Shown here one piece after another: positions 32,972 to 45,122 of a stretch of 64,000 nt of DNA (positions are counted from its first letter, which is position 1; every line of letters starts with the position of its first letter). Source of the DNA: Apoda limacodes (lineage: Eukaryota > Arthropoda > Insecta > Lepidoptera > Limacodidae). The stretch is from contig OX291545.1 in the NCBI GenBank assembly GCA_946406115.1, forward strand, positions 4,960,001 to 5,024,000. The letters are read 5' to 3'. The notes beneath the pieces are model-generated. The model searched no databases. It was not told where the DNA came from and saw only the letters and a list, made by a program, of their open reading frames with translations. A program made the translations under genes and the position numbers.

Positions 32972-35900
32972 CAAATTCAATGTTGGGAAAGCATGACTCT
33001 TCAATCAATTTCCTTTTTTATTATAATCATTTTAATGGAAATGATTTCCACATATATTTTGAGTTTCATGTAGTTTTTTATCAGTATGTGTACAAGGTCT
33101 TCGTTACCAGTGACTCGAACTCATTCTCTTCAACTGAAAATTAAATATTAATTCTACAATGGTGTGAAGTTAAGACACTATGATCAATGACAGTTCTTGC
33201 CCCAAATAAATTTAATGTTGTCATCCATTTATACACATTTCAGCTCCTTGGTACCATATTATTGCATCATTGTTAAAGTTGTATATAGGTTTGCTATATT
33301 TCAGCGCAAACAAATGTGCTTTAAAAATAGATTATAAATTTTGAAAAGGAATTCATGTACGAACAAAGTACAAAATCTTAAAAAGTAGTATACCTATAAT
33401 TATTATACAGTTAAAATTTTAATAATAATAATAATAATAAATAAAATGATTTATTTACAGGTATTAACCCAGGTTTTACATGATTTTTAAGTCTAAATTA
33501 AATCCAATTAAATCAAACAAATCAAATCAATCAAATTTAATTTAATTATTCCTATACTATAATATATATAGTCACACATGTATTTATAATATGCCTATGG
33601 CAAAGAACTGTTTATCTGTGCCTATAGTAAAGAACTTATCCGCATGTGTGACAACCATAATAGAACCACCACAGAATATATCTATATTGTGCATGCGCTG
33701 CCTGTAGCTGTGTATGTTTTAGACTAGCTGTTTAACACCATCAACACCAACCTCAAGCAGAATTCATAAAGTTATGACATCACATATGTCTAAGAGATTT
33801 TTGCTTGTAAGGAATGACAGTTCTAAAACCGGTTATCATTAGTATATTCTCTGGTTGGCATAGCTACACCGAGTGTAGTTAACACAAAGATTTCTAACGC
33901 AACTCTGGGCAAAAATTCTCCACAGATAGTAAAATTAATTTGAAATACCTAATTAGATAATACTTGGTGGAACAATTTTACATTATTATCAGTAACAGTG
34001 AGAAAAGTTATACCTACCTAATCCAGGGCTGCTTTCAGAAGCTTTGGACGAACGCTTTAAAGTCATTCAGAACCTCGAGTGAAATGCACCGATAGCATGG
34101 AGTTCTCACTTTCTAGTCTTCAGAACCCCATGAAGTTTAAAAAACCTGTTCAATACATTTGAATGTGTAAGTGAAAAAACAAATTGCGCTCGGATGCAGG
34201 TTCTGAACACACCGCTGGATAGATTTTGAAAGATGTGTGATGTTTAGAACCAAATGTAACTCACCGATTGACATTCAAGGGAAACTTCGAAAAATGTAAG
34301 GAGCGTTGCCGCTTCGCTCCTTCAATTCACAAATTTCACATGTTCTCCAGCTAGACCTGCCCATTGTTTTTAAGGCAAATTGGAGTTGACTGGACCGTAC
34401 GAATTTATACGTATATACAAGTCAGTTTACAAAATGTGTTAAGGCTAAAAAGTCACTGTCTTACGATATAAATTACAAATATCTGCTAACAAAAGAAAGA
34501 GTCTCTATCTCGAAATTGTACACTATATTAGGGAATATATATATAGAAAATGCTTAAATATTTACACAATAACGAGAAAAAATAACTTTAACAAAAATTC
34601 AAAGTAAATAGTTCAAAAACTCAGTTATTGAGGTTAGGCTTCCGAACGTCAATGTGTTGCTATATTCAAATTTATTTTCTGCTATAATGTGAAAAGTTTT
34701 TTGTTTAAGAAATGTTTCTCGAATGAAAATTGGTGTTAGTATCTTAATATTACTACTTATGATGTTTCCGAAGTGGAATATCAAGAATAAATGAAAAAAT
34801 CTTAAGGAATAAGAAAATTATCAAATAAGAAACATCGAATATTTTATACTACATTAGTTGACCCGTTTTTTTATAGCAACACTGAAACAAGTGTCGCTAG
34901 AACCTTACAAACCCATACATTTGTGTCTTTGTAAGAAGTTTCCAGGCACTGTTACTTATGATGTAGTGTGACGGCAAGTACCTGAAAATTCAAGTACGGC
35001 TCGTTTTTTGTGCCCTATCACGGTATCTAGACGTATAAGCCATCTTTGACTTAAAGTATATTTTTTGTACTTAAACATTTGTAAACTCGGCTAGTACCAA
35101 AATATTTAATCAGTGTATTTTAGCCTTCAAATTACTATGAATATCTTTTAAACCAAGATGTAAGAAAAAATAATTTTATAATAAATAAAACTTGCACTCG
35201 GCTGAATTTTATAAATGAAGTATTTTATTCTCGATAAATATGTAGGTGCCGCTCACCAATAGTCATACCGTTACATAACGTTGAATGAGACATTTCATAT
35301 CTTTGAATCAGATAATGTGAATTGGTTTTCGATTTAAGCCAAGATACACGCTTTTCGATTTCAGTAACTTTGCCAAAAGCAGATAAATAGAGAGAGATAT
35401 CTCGCCGAAGCGAATCGAAGCGAAAATGGAGGGCGCGACGTGGGCTAAGGCGTTAGATGTACGGAACGTAAAATGCGTAAAGTAAAGAACTGACATGTTT
35501 CATTTTATTTCTAAGATTAATGAGAATTAAATTCCTTTTTGGTTTTCAATATTGTCACACCCGTTGGTATGGTGCGGTTTGCCCGTACAAAAGATTTGAA
35601 AGAACGAAAGAGAATGATGTGGACTATATTAGCAGCAGTCTGCTAGTTCTGTTGAGAGACAGACAGCTGGGTTTCGATCATACCTAGTGGCAGCGGATAA
35701 GATAAACACTATCTCAAGGGATTGGGGTTTAATCATTCGTAAACACAGACGGACAAGGAAATTTTATATTAACAACAATATATAACGCAACCTTAACGTA
35801 TAGGGCGGTCCTATTGCCTAAAATGTGAAACATACAAGCGACTAAACATTATTACTATTTTACGCTACAAACAAGCGTCTGGACGTCATCTATCTACAGC

Positions 35901-36378
35901 AGTTAAAGGCTACTCTGAATCTGATAATGAAAACCTGAAATACGTTACAAAATTACGTTACTATACGTTACAATTTACAAAACAAAATACCCGTTACATT
36001 CCAGTATATATGTTATAGGAATCCCATGCTTATTTAGGAAATATGTGAAATAATAATTCTAACATTAATAACATTTCCTAGGCAATGCATACATGTCCTA
36101 GGCTTTGTATACAATTCCTAAATGGTTTAAGGAAATGTTTTCAATTAATAAAATAATACATAAATAAAGCAATATATTATTGTATGCAAAACTTGTTTTT
36201 ATTCCAATATTTTCATTTTCATTCCTAACGTGGAATACTATCAATAATCATTGGTCACTCATTGTAAAACTTATTTTTTTTTACAAGACATGAAATTAGG
36301 AACTTTTATTGGCAGAATCAGTTTACATTATAAAACGTGAAATCTTTTTAATTCTTAATTCTTTCTTTTATAAGACTT
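32972..36378. other. AT-rich intergenic DNA upstream of the four-exon gene
   Basis: It may contain the promoter or upstream exons, but none is identifiable. 34020-34340 is less AT-rich with repeated TTCAGAACC words. At 35431 an ATG in a good context (GCGAAAATGG) opens a 19-codon frame beginning MEGATWAKAL on the plus strand in a GC-rich island; it could be a first exon but no partner was found. Confidence 0.35.
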
Positions 36379-36495
36379 TAACAATAACAATTAAAAATTT
36401 AAGTTCCTACTTAATCTAACAATAACAATTAAAAATTTAAGTTCCTACTTAATCTAAAAATAACAATTAAAAATTTAAGTTCCTACTTAATCTAA
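36379..36495. repeat. 38-bp tandem repeat, three copies
   Basis: Units start at 36379, 36417 and 36455; each holds AACAATTAAAAATTTAAGTT followed by CCTACTTAATC. The copies are almost identical, so the array is young. Confidence 0.9.
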
Positions 36496-36756
36496 CAAGT
36501 CAGACAGAACATTAAGTTGAACTTCTTAAACTATTACATTATCATTAATAAAATAATCAGAACATAATAAACTATAAAAATTTAGTATTTTTATTAAGAA
36601 CTTAACAAATGAAGTCACGGCTGGAAATAATTTGTTTTATTTAAAAACATAACAGTGAATAAAACTCACTTTTACTCCAATAATCCAAAATTTAATAAAT
36701 ATTAATATAGTGACTGAAAAGTAAATAAAATATAGTACTTTTTTTTCTCGCAGTCA

Positions 36757-36930
36757 ATGGTAAAAATTAGAGTATACAACAAGTAAAAAAAAATACATCT
36801 CGGTCCTTTGAAACCCTCTTTCTGCTCGGGATTCTATTCTAGCATCCTTCGCTACTCTCGGGATCGAACTTAGTACCTCGAATTAAATTCCTTTTTTTTA
36901 CTTGTTGTATAGTTTACTATTTTTATCTGC
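36757..36930. repeat. Inverted repeat, MITE-like
   Basis: GTATACAACAAGTAAAAAAA near 36772-36791 pairs with TTTTTTTACTTGTTGTATAG near 36893-36912, and homology extends outward (GGTAAAAATTAGA against TTACTATTTTTATC). The loop contains CTCGGGATCGAAC, close to a tRNA B box. Element type unknown. Confidence 0.65.
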
Positions 36931-37111
36931 ATTTATTTAAAATTTAAAGTTATCGCGTCAGCAAGAAATCTCCAATAAAACTAAAAATTGTCTAAACCAT
37001 ATTTTTTTCTGGCTTTTTAGAATTCCGTGTCTCAAATGCAAATGTTTAAAGGATCACTTTGTTGGTCTATCTGTCTGTTTGCAGTACAAGTGCAAATAAT
37101 ATGTTTGCATG

Positions 37112-37201
37112 GTGTTGCAAGCGTCCATAGGCTACGGTGACCGCTTACCATCAGGCGGACCGTGCGCTTGTTTGCCACCTTAGTGGTATATAAAAAAAAA
37201 A
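37112..37201 (+). mobile_element. 3' tail of the family A LINE
   Basis: About 80 bases match the 3' UTR of the copy at 20021 (CATAGGCTACGGTGACCGC, TTACCATCAGGCGG, TGTTTGCCACCTTAGTGG), ending in a ten-base A tract. Such extreme 5' truncation is typical of LINE insertion, or of a SINE sharing the tail. Confidence 0.85.
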
Positions 37202-37790
37202 CCTATATCACATATTTTTTTAGCAATTATGAACGTACATTTGCAATTGGAGAATCGTATATTGATATTGAAAATGATTTATTTTGTTACAAATCTCACG
37301 GAACCCTCGGTGAGCGAGTAATACGACACGACTTGTCCGTTTTTTGAAGACTGTGTACTGTTTGATATTTTTTTTAAATCTATGAACTCCATCCGAAATA
37401 CTTACCTTACAAAATGATAGGCATTACTTAGCGGTCACAGTTGAACAGGAGTATACTTATAAACATACTACACCCTGAAGGACCTTGTTTACTTCTTAAT
37501 CGTTTTCTGTTTGGTTCGTTATTAGCTAGCTAGCAGAGGTCATACATACCGTTCTGCATTTTTTATTACTTAACTAGCGCGGCAGAACGTTTGCCTCTGC
37601 TAATATAGGGTCTCTTACGTTACGTGATGTGGCCACCACCACTTTCACCAGATTAGTACCTATATTATATTAAAGTCATCACTCAAAGTGCTTAAATTTA
37701 TAATAATAGATACAAAAATGATAAAAGACATAATATAAAAATTAAAGTCCGTCAGCAACGGAAACAGAGGACTGTGCTATTTGTGGTTTA
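37202..37790. other. Spacer with a dispersed-repeat ending
   Basis: 37262-37345 carries the CGGAACCCTCGGTGAGCGAG ending also seen at 16853, followed by a CGTTTTTTG tail. No gene. Confidence 0.45.
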
Positions 37791-37805
37791 GGGGGGGGGG
37801 GGGGG
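37791..37805 (+). repeat. Homopolymer run of 15 G
   Basis: Fifteen consecutive G residues, the longest G run in the window, able to form a G-quadruplex. Confidence 0.9.
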
Positions 37806-38870
37806 TGCTGGGTTTTTTAGAGTATATTTCAAATGAATAGCGTTGGACGCTCAGTATGAGCAGGCATACCAAGTATATGTAAGGGTCCTGATGATTTGGC
37901 AGTAGCAGATCTTTAAATCAGTCCACAAAAATGAAAACTGTCAGGCAGCTTTTACTGCACGAGCAACTTCTTTTTGTCGAAGTTTATTGCTAAAAAATGG
38001 ACGCCATATTGGATCCGCTATGTAATAAAAGATTTTAATTTCAACATTTTTGTTTAATTTTAAAAACTTAATTTAGTCAAAATCAAAGATTTTTTCTTTA
38101 AAAATGGAAGGCATTTTGAAGTAGCCAATATAAACATGGAAGGGTACTAACTGACCTCTTTAACTGGCCTATTTCCTCTATTTACGTTACTATTGTCAAC
38201 AACAAAGAGCTGTAAGTACTCCTTAAAAATTGGAAAAATAAGAAAAATTAAAATAAAACATTTAAACTGTGCACCCTCGGACGGTACCATACCATATTTT
38301 TACCAAATGGATGCCATATTGGGCAAAATGAACGCGGCCAAAAAAAAATACACACACACACACAATTTCTGCAATTCCGATTTTCGGACCTGTCCTAGTA
38401 ACTTCTTATTTCAAAGAGAATTTTTTTAAGCAAAGAAATAATGGAATTGATTAGTAAATAAAAGTAAGTGAAACTAGAAGAGACTGAGGAACAACTCGTA
38501 TCTGCGGATCCGTACCCGAAGGGTGTAGGCTTAATCCCTGCACAAGAACAAATAAAAGTAAATTGAAGAAGAAAAACTATTAAAAAGATAAATTGCAATC
38601 TCTAATTAGAACTTAAATAATCTAGTAGTCTATTATTTTCTTGTTACTGGCCGTTGGTCGTATCTCAGAAAAGAATCAAAGCAATACGACTATTTCTAAT
38701 CCCAACCAGTGAGGTCGCGGGGAGCTTCCCCAGTTTGTATCCGAACTGCTTACGTCATACGCAGATTCCCGCAAAACTATAGGTATTTTGCGTTTTGTCT
38801 AGGTATTATTAATTTTGATTAAAATAAAGCTTCTTCTACAAATAACGAATTAAGGCCCCTCTTACAGCCC
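37806..38870. other. AT-rich intergenic DNA
   Basis: A minus-strand frame (38598-38395) starts with a hydrophobic stretch but has no cleavage-region logic or homologue I recognise. Nothing else seen. Confidence 0.4.
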
Positions 38871-38875
38871 ACTAG

Positions 38876-39073
38876 CGCCGCCATATAATATCCTTAATTT
38901 ACTCTTCGTAGAAAACGAATTTCTAAAATCCAAATGTCACAAATATAAAGCTGGTCATAAGCTATTTTTAGAAGGTTTTATATAGTTTCTAAATAATATC
39001 TGTGAGTTGTAGTTGGCATTTCTGCCAAGTTGATAAATTAAGTTGAGTAAATTAAGGATATCTAATGGCGGCA
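38876..39073. mobile_element. MITE-like element with 29-bp inverted ends
   Basis: CGCCGCCAT-ATCCTTAATTTACTC (38876-38904) is inverted at 39045-39073 with few differences. The body of about 140 bases is AT-rich. Confidence 0.7.
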
Positions 39074-39880
39074 ATAGTTAGCTGCTATATGCGCCTTAAA
39101 TTAATCCGGTCAGCCGTTTTCCAGTTACATACAAAGCCTTGCATTTTTTTCTTGTATTTATTTACCTGTTTTATACTTGTATTTGTATTTTTCTTACGGG
39201 AATTTTAACTTAACAACCTCATTTCCTGTTTAGTTTGCGTAAGATGACCGTAATGGCTTCCACTTCAAATTTTAATGTGGAAAATAGTATTATTTGCAGT
39301 GGGTGTAATATAAAAAGAACATAAATAGGATACATTTGTAACCTTAGTTCTCAAAATAATTCCGACGATCTAAATTCCTTTTAAATAGCCACGGAGTGAT
39401 TAGTTATAGACTAGCTTGTTAAAAATGTGGAAAGCAGTGTAATGTAAATAAAAAAAACCATCGTTTTATTTGTAATAAATATAATAAAGAAAAAACTAAA
39501 AAGTTAAAGAAAAAAAGCACGAAATGTAATTATCATTCATCCATTTTTGTAAATACCTTTTTTGAAAACTTACATTTACCTCATTGGAAAGAAATTTTTT
39601 CTTTACTTTTAAATATTTTATTTATCAAAAACTATTCTTCTCCGCCGACTTTTTTATCTCACCTGAGATATAGGATATGCTTCTCTATCGATTATAATTT
39701 TTTTAATGCAAAATTGACAGGTTACCGAGTAGTGAATATTTACCGAATTTTTAACCAAGCCTGTACATGGAGCCGTTATGACAGCCCGGCAACGTTTCGG
39801 CATCTCAAAATGTTGGACGAAAGAAGGTACTATAATTGTTATGACTCCCGATGGCAAGCGACACAGCGTTGTCAGTTGCA
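39074..39880. other. AT-rich intergenic DNA
   Basis: No gene recognised; opposing short frames at 39654-39932 overlap the next element. Confidence 0.4.
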
Positions 39881-40082
39881 CTTAGATTGCCAGGTCTTAA
39901 AACTGAAAAGCCGGACAGGCCAGTCAGTTTAGCCGGACATTTAGGAAACCAATACATGAAAAAAAAGATAAAATTTTAATACTAACAAAAGCCTGACAGG
40001 CCGGGCACTGTCTAGTTTGGCCGGACACACAACCAAAAAGCCTGACTTTTTCCGGCTTTATCCGGACGTCTGGCAACCCCAG
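39881..40082. mobile_element. hAT-like MITE, about 200 bp
   Basis: The left end CTTAGATTGCCAG and the inverted right end CTGGGGTTGCCAG agree at 10 of 13 positions. Inside are repeated CCGGAC / AGCCGG words (AAGCCGGACAGGCCAGTCAG, GGCCGGACACAC, TTATCCGGACGTC). TTGCA flanks both sides directly; an alternative reading gives an 8-bp CAGTTGCA repeat at 39873-39880 and 40080-40087. Superfamily is therefore probable, not certain. Confidence 0.6.
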
Positions 40083-40961
40083 TTGCAACGAAATTGCTAA
40101 AATTTCAAACATAACTTCTGAAAATACTGCTGAATAATTTTACCCACTTTTGAAATCATAGAATTATTATTCTTACTTAGGAAAGAAATACCTTCAATTT
40201 TGTTTCGTTTTTTGACAGCTAGCTTTCATTTTAATAATTTTTTTTTCTTTTTCTTTGTGACTTGGATACCACACAAATTTTCCAGTGACTACTTTTGTTA
40301 GTTCGTAAAATCCTTAGTAGTACATTTAACTTACCTATTAAATGTTGGCAATGCGACGAACCTTATTTTGTAGTTAGTATATTTTAAAACTAGTTCTACC
40401 TTATGAATTAGCAAGCGTTTTATGTTTTGTGTAAGATAGCTGGCAGGTGGAGTATTTATATAAATACTTTTTTTTATTTTATTTACAATCTAGTTTTATA
40501 TAGTATTAATATTATATTTATCGTTATGTATAGTGATAATAATAATGATAGCTTAAATAGCAAAGATTTTTTTTTGTGTCCGTGCGAGTGGCAACCGCGC
40601 TCATAAGCGCGGGCGCCGTCTTGTTGTCATGTTGTCTCTCGATATCTAACCTATAAGGTTGCTATTTATGTTATGGAATTCATAGTTTTTCTTTAAAAAT
40701 ACTTATATATTTGTGGTTATATTATTATTAAAATTCTTTTAGTAAGTACGTATGGTATAGGCTATAGTTTAGGTCAATAATTAAAAATAATTTTAGTATA
40801 GTTATACGAGTTACAAGTAGGTATGTATACTTAACTCTGAATGAGTTTGAGAATGAGAACTTATTGGTAACAAATTGTTTTTCTTGAAAATTCAATAGAT
40901 AACAGGTAATTTGTTACGTAATCGTCTTAAATAATTATTTTTTTATTACGTATTTCGTACA
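40083..40961. other. AT-rich intergenic DNA
   Basis: A GC-rich patch at 40575-40630 includes AGCGCGGGCGCCG but no reading frame. Otherwise featureless. Confidence 0.4.
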
Positions 40962-41156
40962 ATGAGTCGTACAATAGAATTACGGGTGGGTAACACACTT
41001 ACCTTACTCCGAATTATTCCAATGCCTCCCGATGGAAGCTGCCTATTCCATTCGATTGCATATTCCTTGTTTTAGTATAGTAATATACAACAAACAAATA
41101 GGTTGCGTGAGACTATAGTAGAGTATGTAGGTCGTAAACGTAGGAAAATACAGTAG
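40962..41156 (+). pseudogene. OTU-type cysteine protease fragment
   Basis: From ATG at 40962 the frame gives LRIIPMPPDGSCLFHSIAYS, in which DGSCLFHS is the OTU catalytic Asp-Gly-x-Cys motif. TAG at 41073-41075 stops it. The same frame then continues with a segment ending RLRETIVEYV, which fits the next OTU helix, to TAG at 41154-41156. The His-containing C-terminal part is absent. OTU domains hydrolyse ubiquitin chains and are carried by host deubiquitinases and by some large transposons; the source cannot be told from this piece. Confidence 0.7.
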
Positions 41157-41271
41157 ATTAACAAAAACCATTTGGTATTAATTTTGTTATAAATAAGTAC
41201 AAAAAGTAATAAAATCCCATCAAAAACATAAATGTGAAATGAGAGCCAAGTTCAATACTATGATATATGCC

Positions 41272-41690
41272 TTGGATGTTGACTTCAACGACAAAAGAAG
41301 TGAGATCTAAATGGGTGCCAAGTTCAATGGTCGATCCTGAAATTTATTTACAACAAAATTTTATTTTTATTATAACTTTGGATAATAAGGTCTGACTTGG
41401 CTAGTTTCTTATATACGAATTATATTGTAGCCTTCGCAAGTTCTAAACCTGTTACTTGTCGGTTCTTATTTTATTATGCCGAAAATTTGGCTTGCTGGTA
41501 GAAACTAGCCATCAAACGTAATAATTCGTATATGAGAACTAGCCAAGTCAGACCTTAGGCTACAATATATTATCCTTAGTTATAAGAAGAAATTATGTTT
41601 TATGTTGTTAAAAATAAATTTCAGGACTGACTATTGAACTTGGCACCCATTTAGATCTCACTTCTTTTGTCATTGAAGTCAACATACCTA
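41272..41690. repeat. Long foldback repeat, arms of about 150-175 bp
   Basis: The left arm (about 41272-41425) carries GACAAAAGAAGTGAGATCTA, AATGGGTGCCAAGTTCAATG and GGTCTGACTTGGCTAGTT. The right arm (about 41515-41690) carries their inverted copies in matching order, with small indels. The loop is about 90 bases. A transcript across it would fold into a long hairpin. The right arm ends where the next LINE begins. Confidence 0.85.
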
Positions 41691-42985
41691 CCATGACTTG
41701 GTCTATCTATCTTATAAAATCCCTCTTCCTAAAGCTAAGTCGAGATTACTTCTGCAACGTAATTTTTGTGGGATGGATACTTAACGCTTATGTGATGATA
41801 CACTGAAAATCAACTGGGATTCAGTCATGAATGCACCTACAGTAGACAAAAAAATTAAATTGTTTAAATCACAAATTACGAGTCTTTATGACACTCATGC
41901 TCCCATCCGTGCAGTAAAAGTTAAGCATCTTTCTGATCCATGGCTCAGAAATGAGAGCAAACCATTAATGATGAAAATTTCTTTCCGTGCTAAGGCAAAA
42001 CACAAAAGTAACCCATGTGATAACAATTTTACTAAATATTAGCTTTTAAGGAATCGCTGCAATAAGATGTGTAGGGATGCACAACGACGCCATATCCATA
42101 AGTTCGTAGAAGACGGTAATCCAGCAAAGGTCTGTACTTTTCTAAAATCACTAGGAGTTGGTTGATCCAAACATTCTTCTATTCCTGATAAAATTGATAT
42201 TAATGTTCTCAATCAACATGTTTGATGATAACAAAAAACCTGCTGCAATAAACTATCTTTCAAAAAACGCCAACTCCTGACTTCTCTCCTTTTGTTCTAA
42301 ATAGATTTTCTGATTGTGATGTTAAGAATAACATTCTGTCCATTTCTTCCAATGCTGTTGGTAATGACTGCTTTAGCCGTAATATGATCATCGCGATCCC
42401 ACTCCATATCTACCTGTATCTTTCCTAAAAAAATTCAACCCTTCTTCGTTTTCCGATTTCAGACCTATATCTATCCTTCCCTTCCTATCAAAGGTTCTTG
42501 AACGTCTTGTTCAACAACAGTTATCTTTTTATCTTACTAAAAATAAATTGTTAAGTGCCTTTCAATCTCAATTTACACTTGCTCAATCACTACATCTTCC
42601 TTTTTTCTACTATGCATGTGCTAGCTATATTTATCTTACCAAGGAGCAGCTTGATAAACTTGAGCGTCTTCAAAATTCATGCATAAGATTTATATTTGGT
42701 CTGAAGTATGATCACATATCCGTATTCCGAACAAAGCTTAAGTGGTTCCCAATTTGTCTTCGCCGGAATACTCATGTCTTATTTCTTTTTTATAATATCC
42801 TGTTAAATACAAAAACACCATTGATTCTAAAAACCTGTCGTTTAAAACTCCTACGCACTATACACAAATGTATAATAATTCATTTACTGTGAAAGCAATC
42901 AGATTGTGGAACACATTACCTCTGGATAGAAAACGAGCGCAGTCCTTGAGAACATTTAAAAAACTTAACGATAATAAATAAAAGC
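41689..42985 (+). pseudogene. LINE (family B), RT core deleted
   Basis: Starts with an endonuclease-tail-like piece (HDLVYLSYKIPLPKAKS), then NWDSVMNAPTVDKKI, THAPIRAVKVKHLSDPWL, a linker, and DFRPISILPFLSKVLERLV. After NKLLSAFQS it jumps straight to LAQSLHLP and the C-terminal region (LERLQNSCIRFIFGLKYDHI, LKWFPICLRRNTH, IRLWNTLPLD). The block with the catalytic Asp, GVPQGS and YADD is therefore missing. Many stops and shifts. Related to the fragment at 11106-11720. Confidence 0.87.
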
Positions 42986-43126
42986 TGATATATCACATCA
43001 TAGCTATATTGCTAATATCCATATAAATTATTGATTATTTATCTCTGTATGAATATGTATATGTATGTAAATTTTATGTACATAGCATATAGTTCAGCAT
43101 ATGCATCATATGTATGTATATTTATG

Positions 43127-44935
43127 TGGTTGGCTGAATTTAGGCAACTTCGCTCGAAAATCAAATGCGATACACATAAAGCTCATAAACAATATTTTAT
43201 GGATGTTTCTGCTAATTTGAAAACTAAACCAGAGTTGTTTTGGCAATATTTCAACACCTTACGTAGTCGCGGCGGTTACGAACCATTAGTAATACGAGGC
43301 GATAACGAGTATCGGAGCCCCGAGACAGCCAATGTTTTCGCAGCTTTTTTTCAATCTGGTTTCTTATCCGATAAGCCTTCTCTCGACCCTACAGTAGCCA
43401 GCTCAAGGACTTACGCCGACTGTCGTCGTATTGATATACGTGTTATCACCGTTAATGATGTACGTCGCGCAGTCAAAAAGTAAAAGACAAATGCCTCCCC
43501 AGGTCCTGATGGTATACCTGCGTATGTTATCAGGGGATGTATAGACGAGTTGATTGACCCTATTGTCTTCATTTTCAACCTGATTCTTAGTAACGGAGTC
43601 TATCCAACTATATGGAAAATGTCACCTGTCACTCCTATTCCAAAATCTGGACCTAGAGTCATGGTTGAAAACTATCGACCTGTAGCTAACTTATCTGATT
43701 TAGCAAAATTATTTGAGGTAGTCCTTCATACTGACTTACTACATGAATGTCAGCCTTACGTCACCGGTGCACAAAATGTTTTTTTATCTAAACGATCTGT
43801 TGCCACTAATTTGATTACGCTGGATGACTTATTGTCGGTCGAAGTCGATGCAGGAAATCAGGTAGACGTTATTTATTTGGACTTCAAAAAGGCTCTTGAT
43901 ACAGTAGACAATGACCTGCTATTATTAAAACTAGGTAAGATAGGTTTTGTACCCAGACTTCTTAAACTTTTGTCAAGCTACCTCAGCGAAAGGCAACAAT
44001 TTGTGAAGTATGGGCCTTACGAATCTTATCAATATTCTACGCTGTCAGGAATAAGTCAAGGTTCTAATTTAGGACCCTTCTTGTTTATTGTCCTGATCAA
44101 CGATCTCCCGGAAGTTGCCAAATATTCAAAAGTATTGTTGTTTGCCGACGAAATAAAACTGGCTAAAGTAATAAAATCCTCTAGTGATTGCAAGTTGCTG
44201 CAAAACTATCTGGACGCGGTGTATAAGTAGAGCTTAGAAAACAGGTTAGAAAACAGGTTTAATATCAGCAAATGCGAAAAGATGACGTACGGGCGATCAA
44301 AAACGCCAATAGAGTTTCAGTATAGAATTGTAAGCCAGGCAATCATCGAAGTAGAAGAGGTTAGAGACCTAGGTGTTTATTTTGACTCACACCTCACTTT
44401 CCGAACGCACGTACAGAAGGGAACTTCAGCAGCGTCTCAGTGGCTAGGTTTTGTGATACGCAATTCTTCGCCTCTTCGCCTTCTGTTGAAGCCACCTGCA
44501 TGCTATACTCAGCTCTAGTACGAAGTATTTAAGAGACGAATTCAGTGGTCTGGAGTCCTGATGAAAGTAAATATATTCTCATGATGGAACGTGTCCAAAA
44601 AAAGTTCCTAAGAGCTTTATATAAAAAGAAATTTTATTATTATCCATTTATATTTCCAAATCGTTTTCTACAGGGACACCTAGGCTTTGATTCTCTATAA
44701 ATAAGGAGGTCACTGTCTTTGTTTAAATTCGTCCTACATATTATAAGGAATAAAATTGATAGTGTTGATCTATTAGGTAAGTTATTGGCGCTTGATTTAT
44801 ATCTGAGATCTCGCTCACGTCCTTTGTTTAGGGAAGCTGTATCCTGCACAAGCCTGTCCCACGCGCACACGCTCTGCTCCGCTCCATGCTCGCAGCAGTA
44901 CCACTGTGTGACCTGTTCGTGTCTGACGTAGCAAA
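43127..44935 (+). pseudogene. Jockey-like LINE, RT through C-terminus, inactivated
   Basis: The frame from 43127 to 44516 contains LKTKPELFWQYFNTLRSRGG, SPGPDGIPAYVIRGC, VTPIPKSGPRVMVENYRPV, YLDFKKALDTVDN, GISQGSNLGPFLF and LLFADEIKL. It is one frame with in-frame stops at 43481-43483 and 44228-44230. The active site reads FADE (44141-44152) instead of FADD, so the second catalytic Asp is replaced. After 44516 the C-terminus continues in other frames (MERVQKKFLRALYKKK, FRFLQGHLGFDSL-like, LFKFVLHIIRNKIDSVDLLG). The endonuclease domain is absent (5' truncated). Confidence 0.9.
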
Positions 44936-45059
44936 TTTGTTGACTGAGTGCAAGAGTATACTAGAAAGACGAATGTGAGATTTAGAAGTATATGTTTTTT
45001 GTTTTTGAAATTTATGTGTTTTAAATGTATTGTAGTGATATGGTTTACAAACTGTAATT

Positions 45060-45122
45060 AATAATAAATAAATAAATAAATATATATATATAAATATACA
45101 TATATATATATATATATATTTA
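45060..45122. repeat. AT-rich simple repeat
   Basis: Runs of AATA followed by alternating TA. Confidence 0.85.

Noticed and set aside
36830..36880. A tRNA gene
   Set aside because: Only a B-box-like word is present; no cloverleaf could be drawn.
38395..38598. Minus-strand frame with a hydrophobic N-terminus, or an exon after a TGTGCAG acceptor at 38538
   Set aside because: The acceptor looks good but no donor follows, and no protein family is recognisable.
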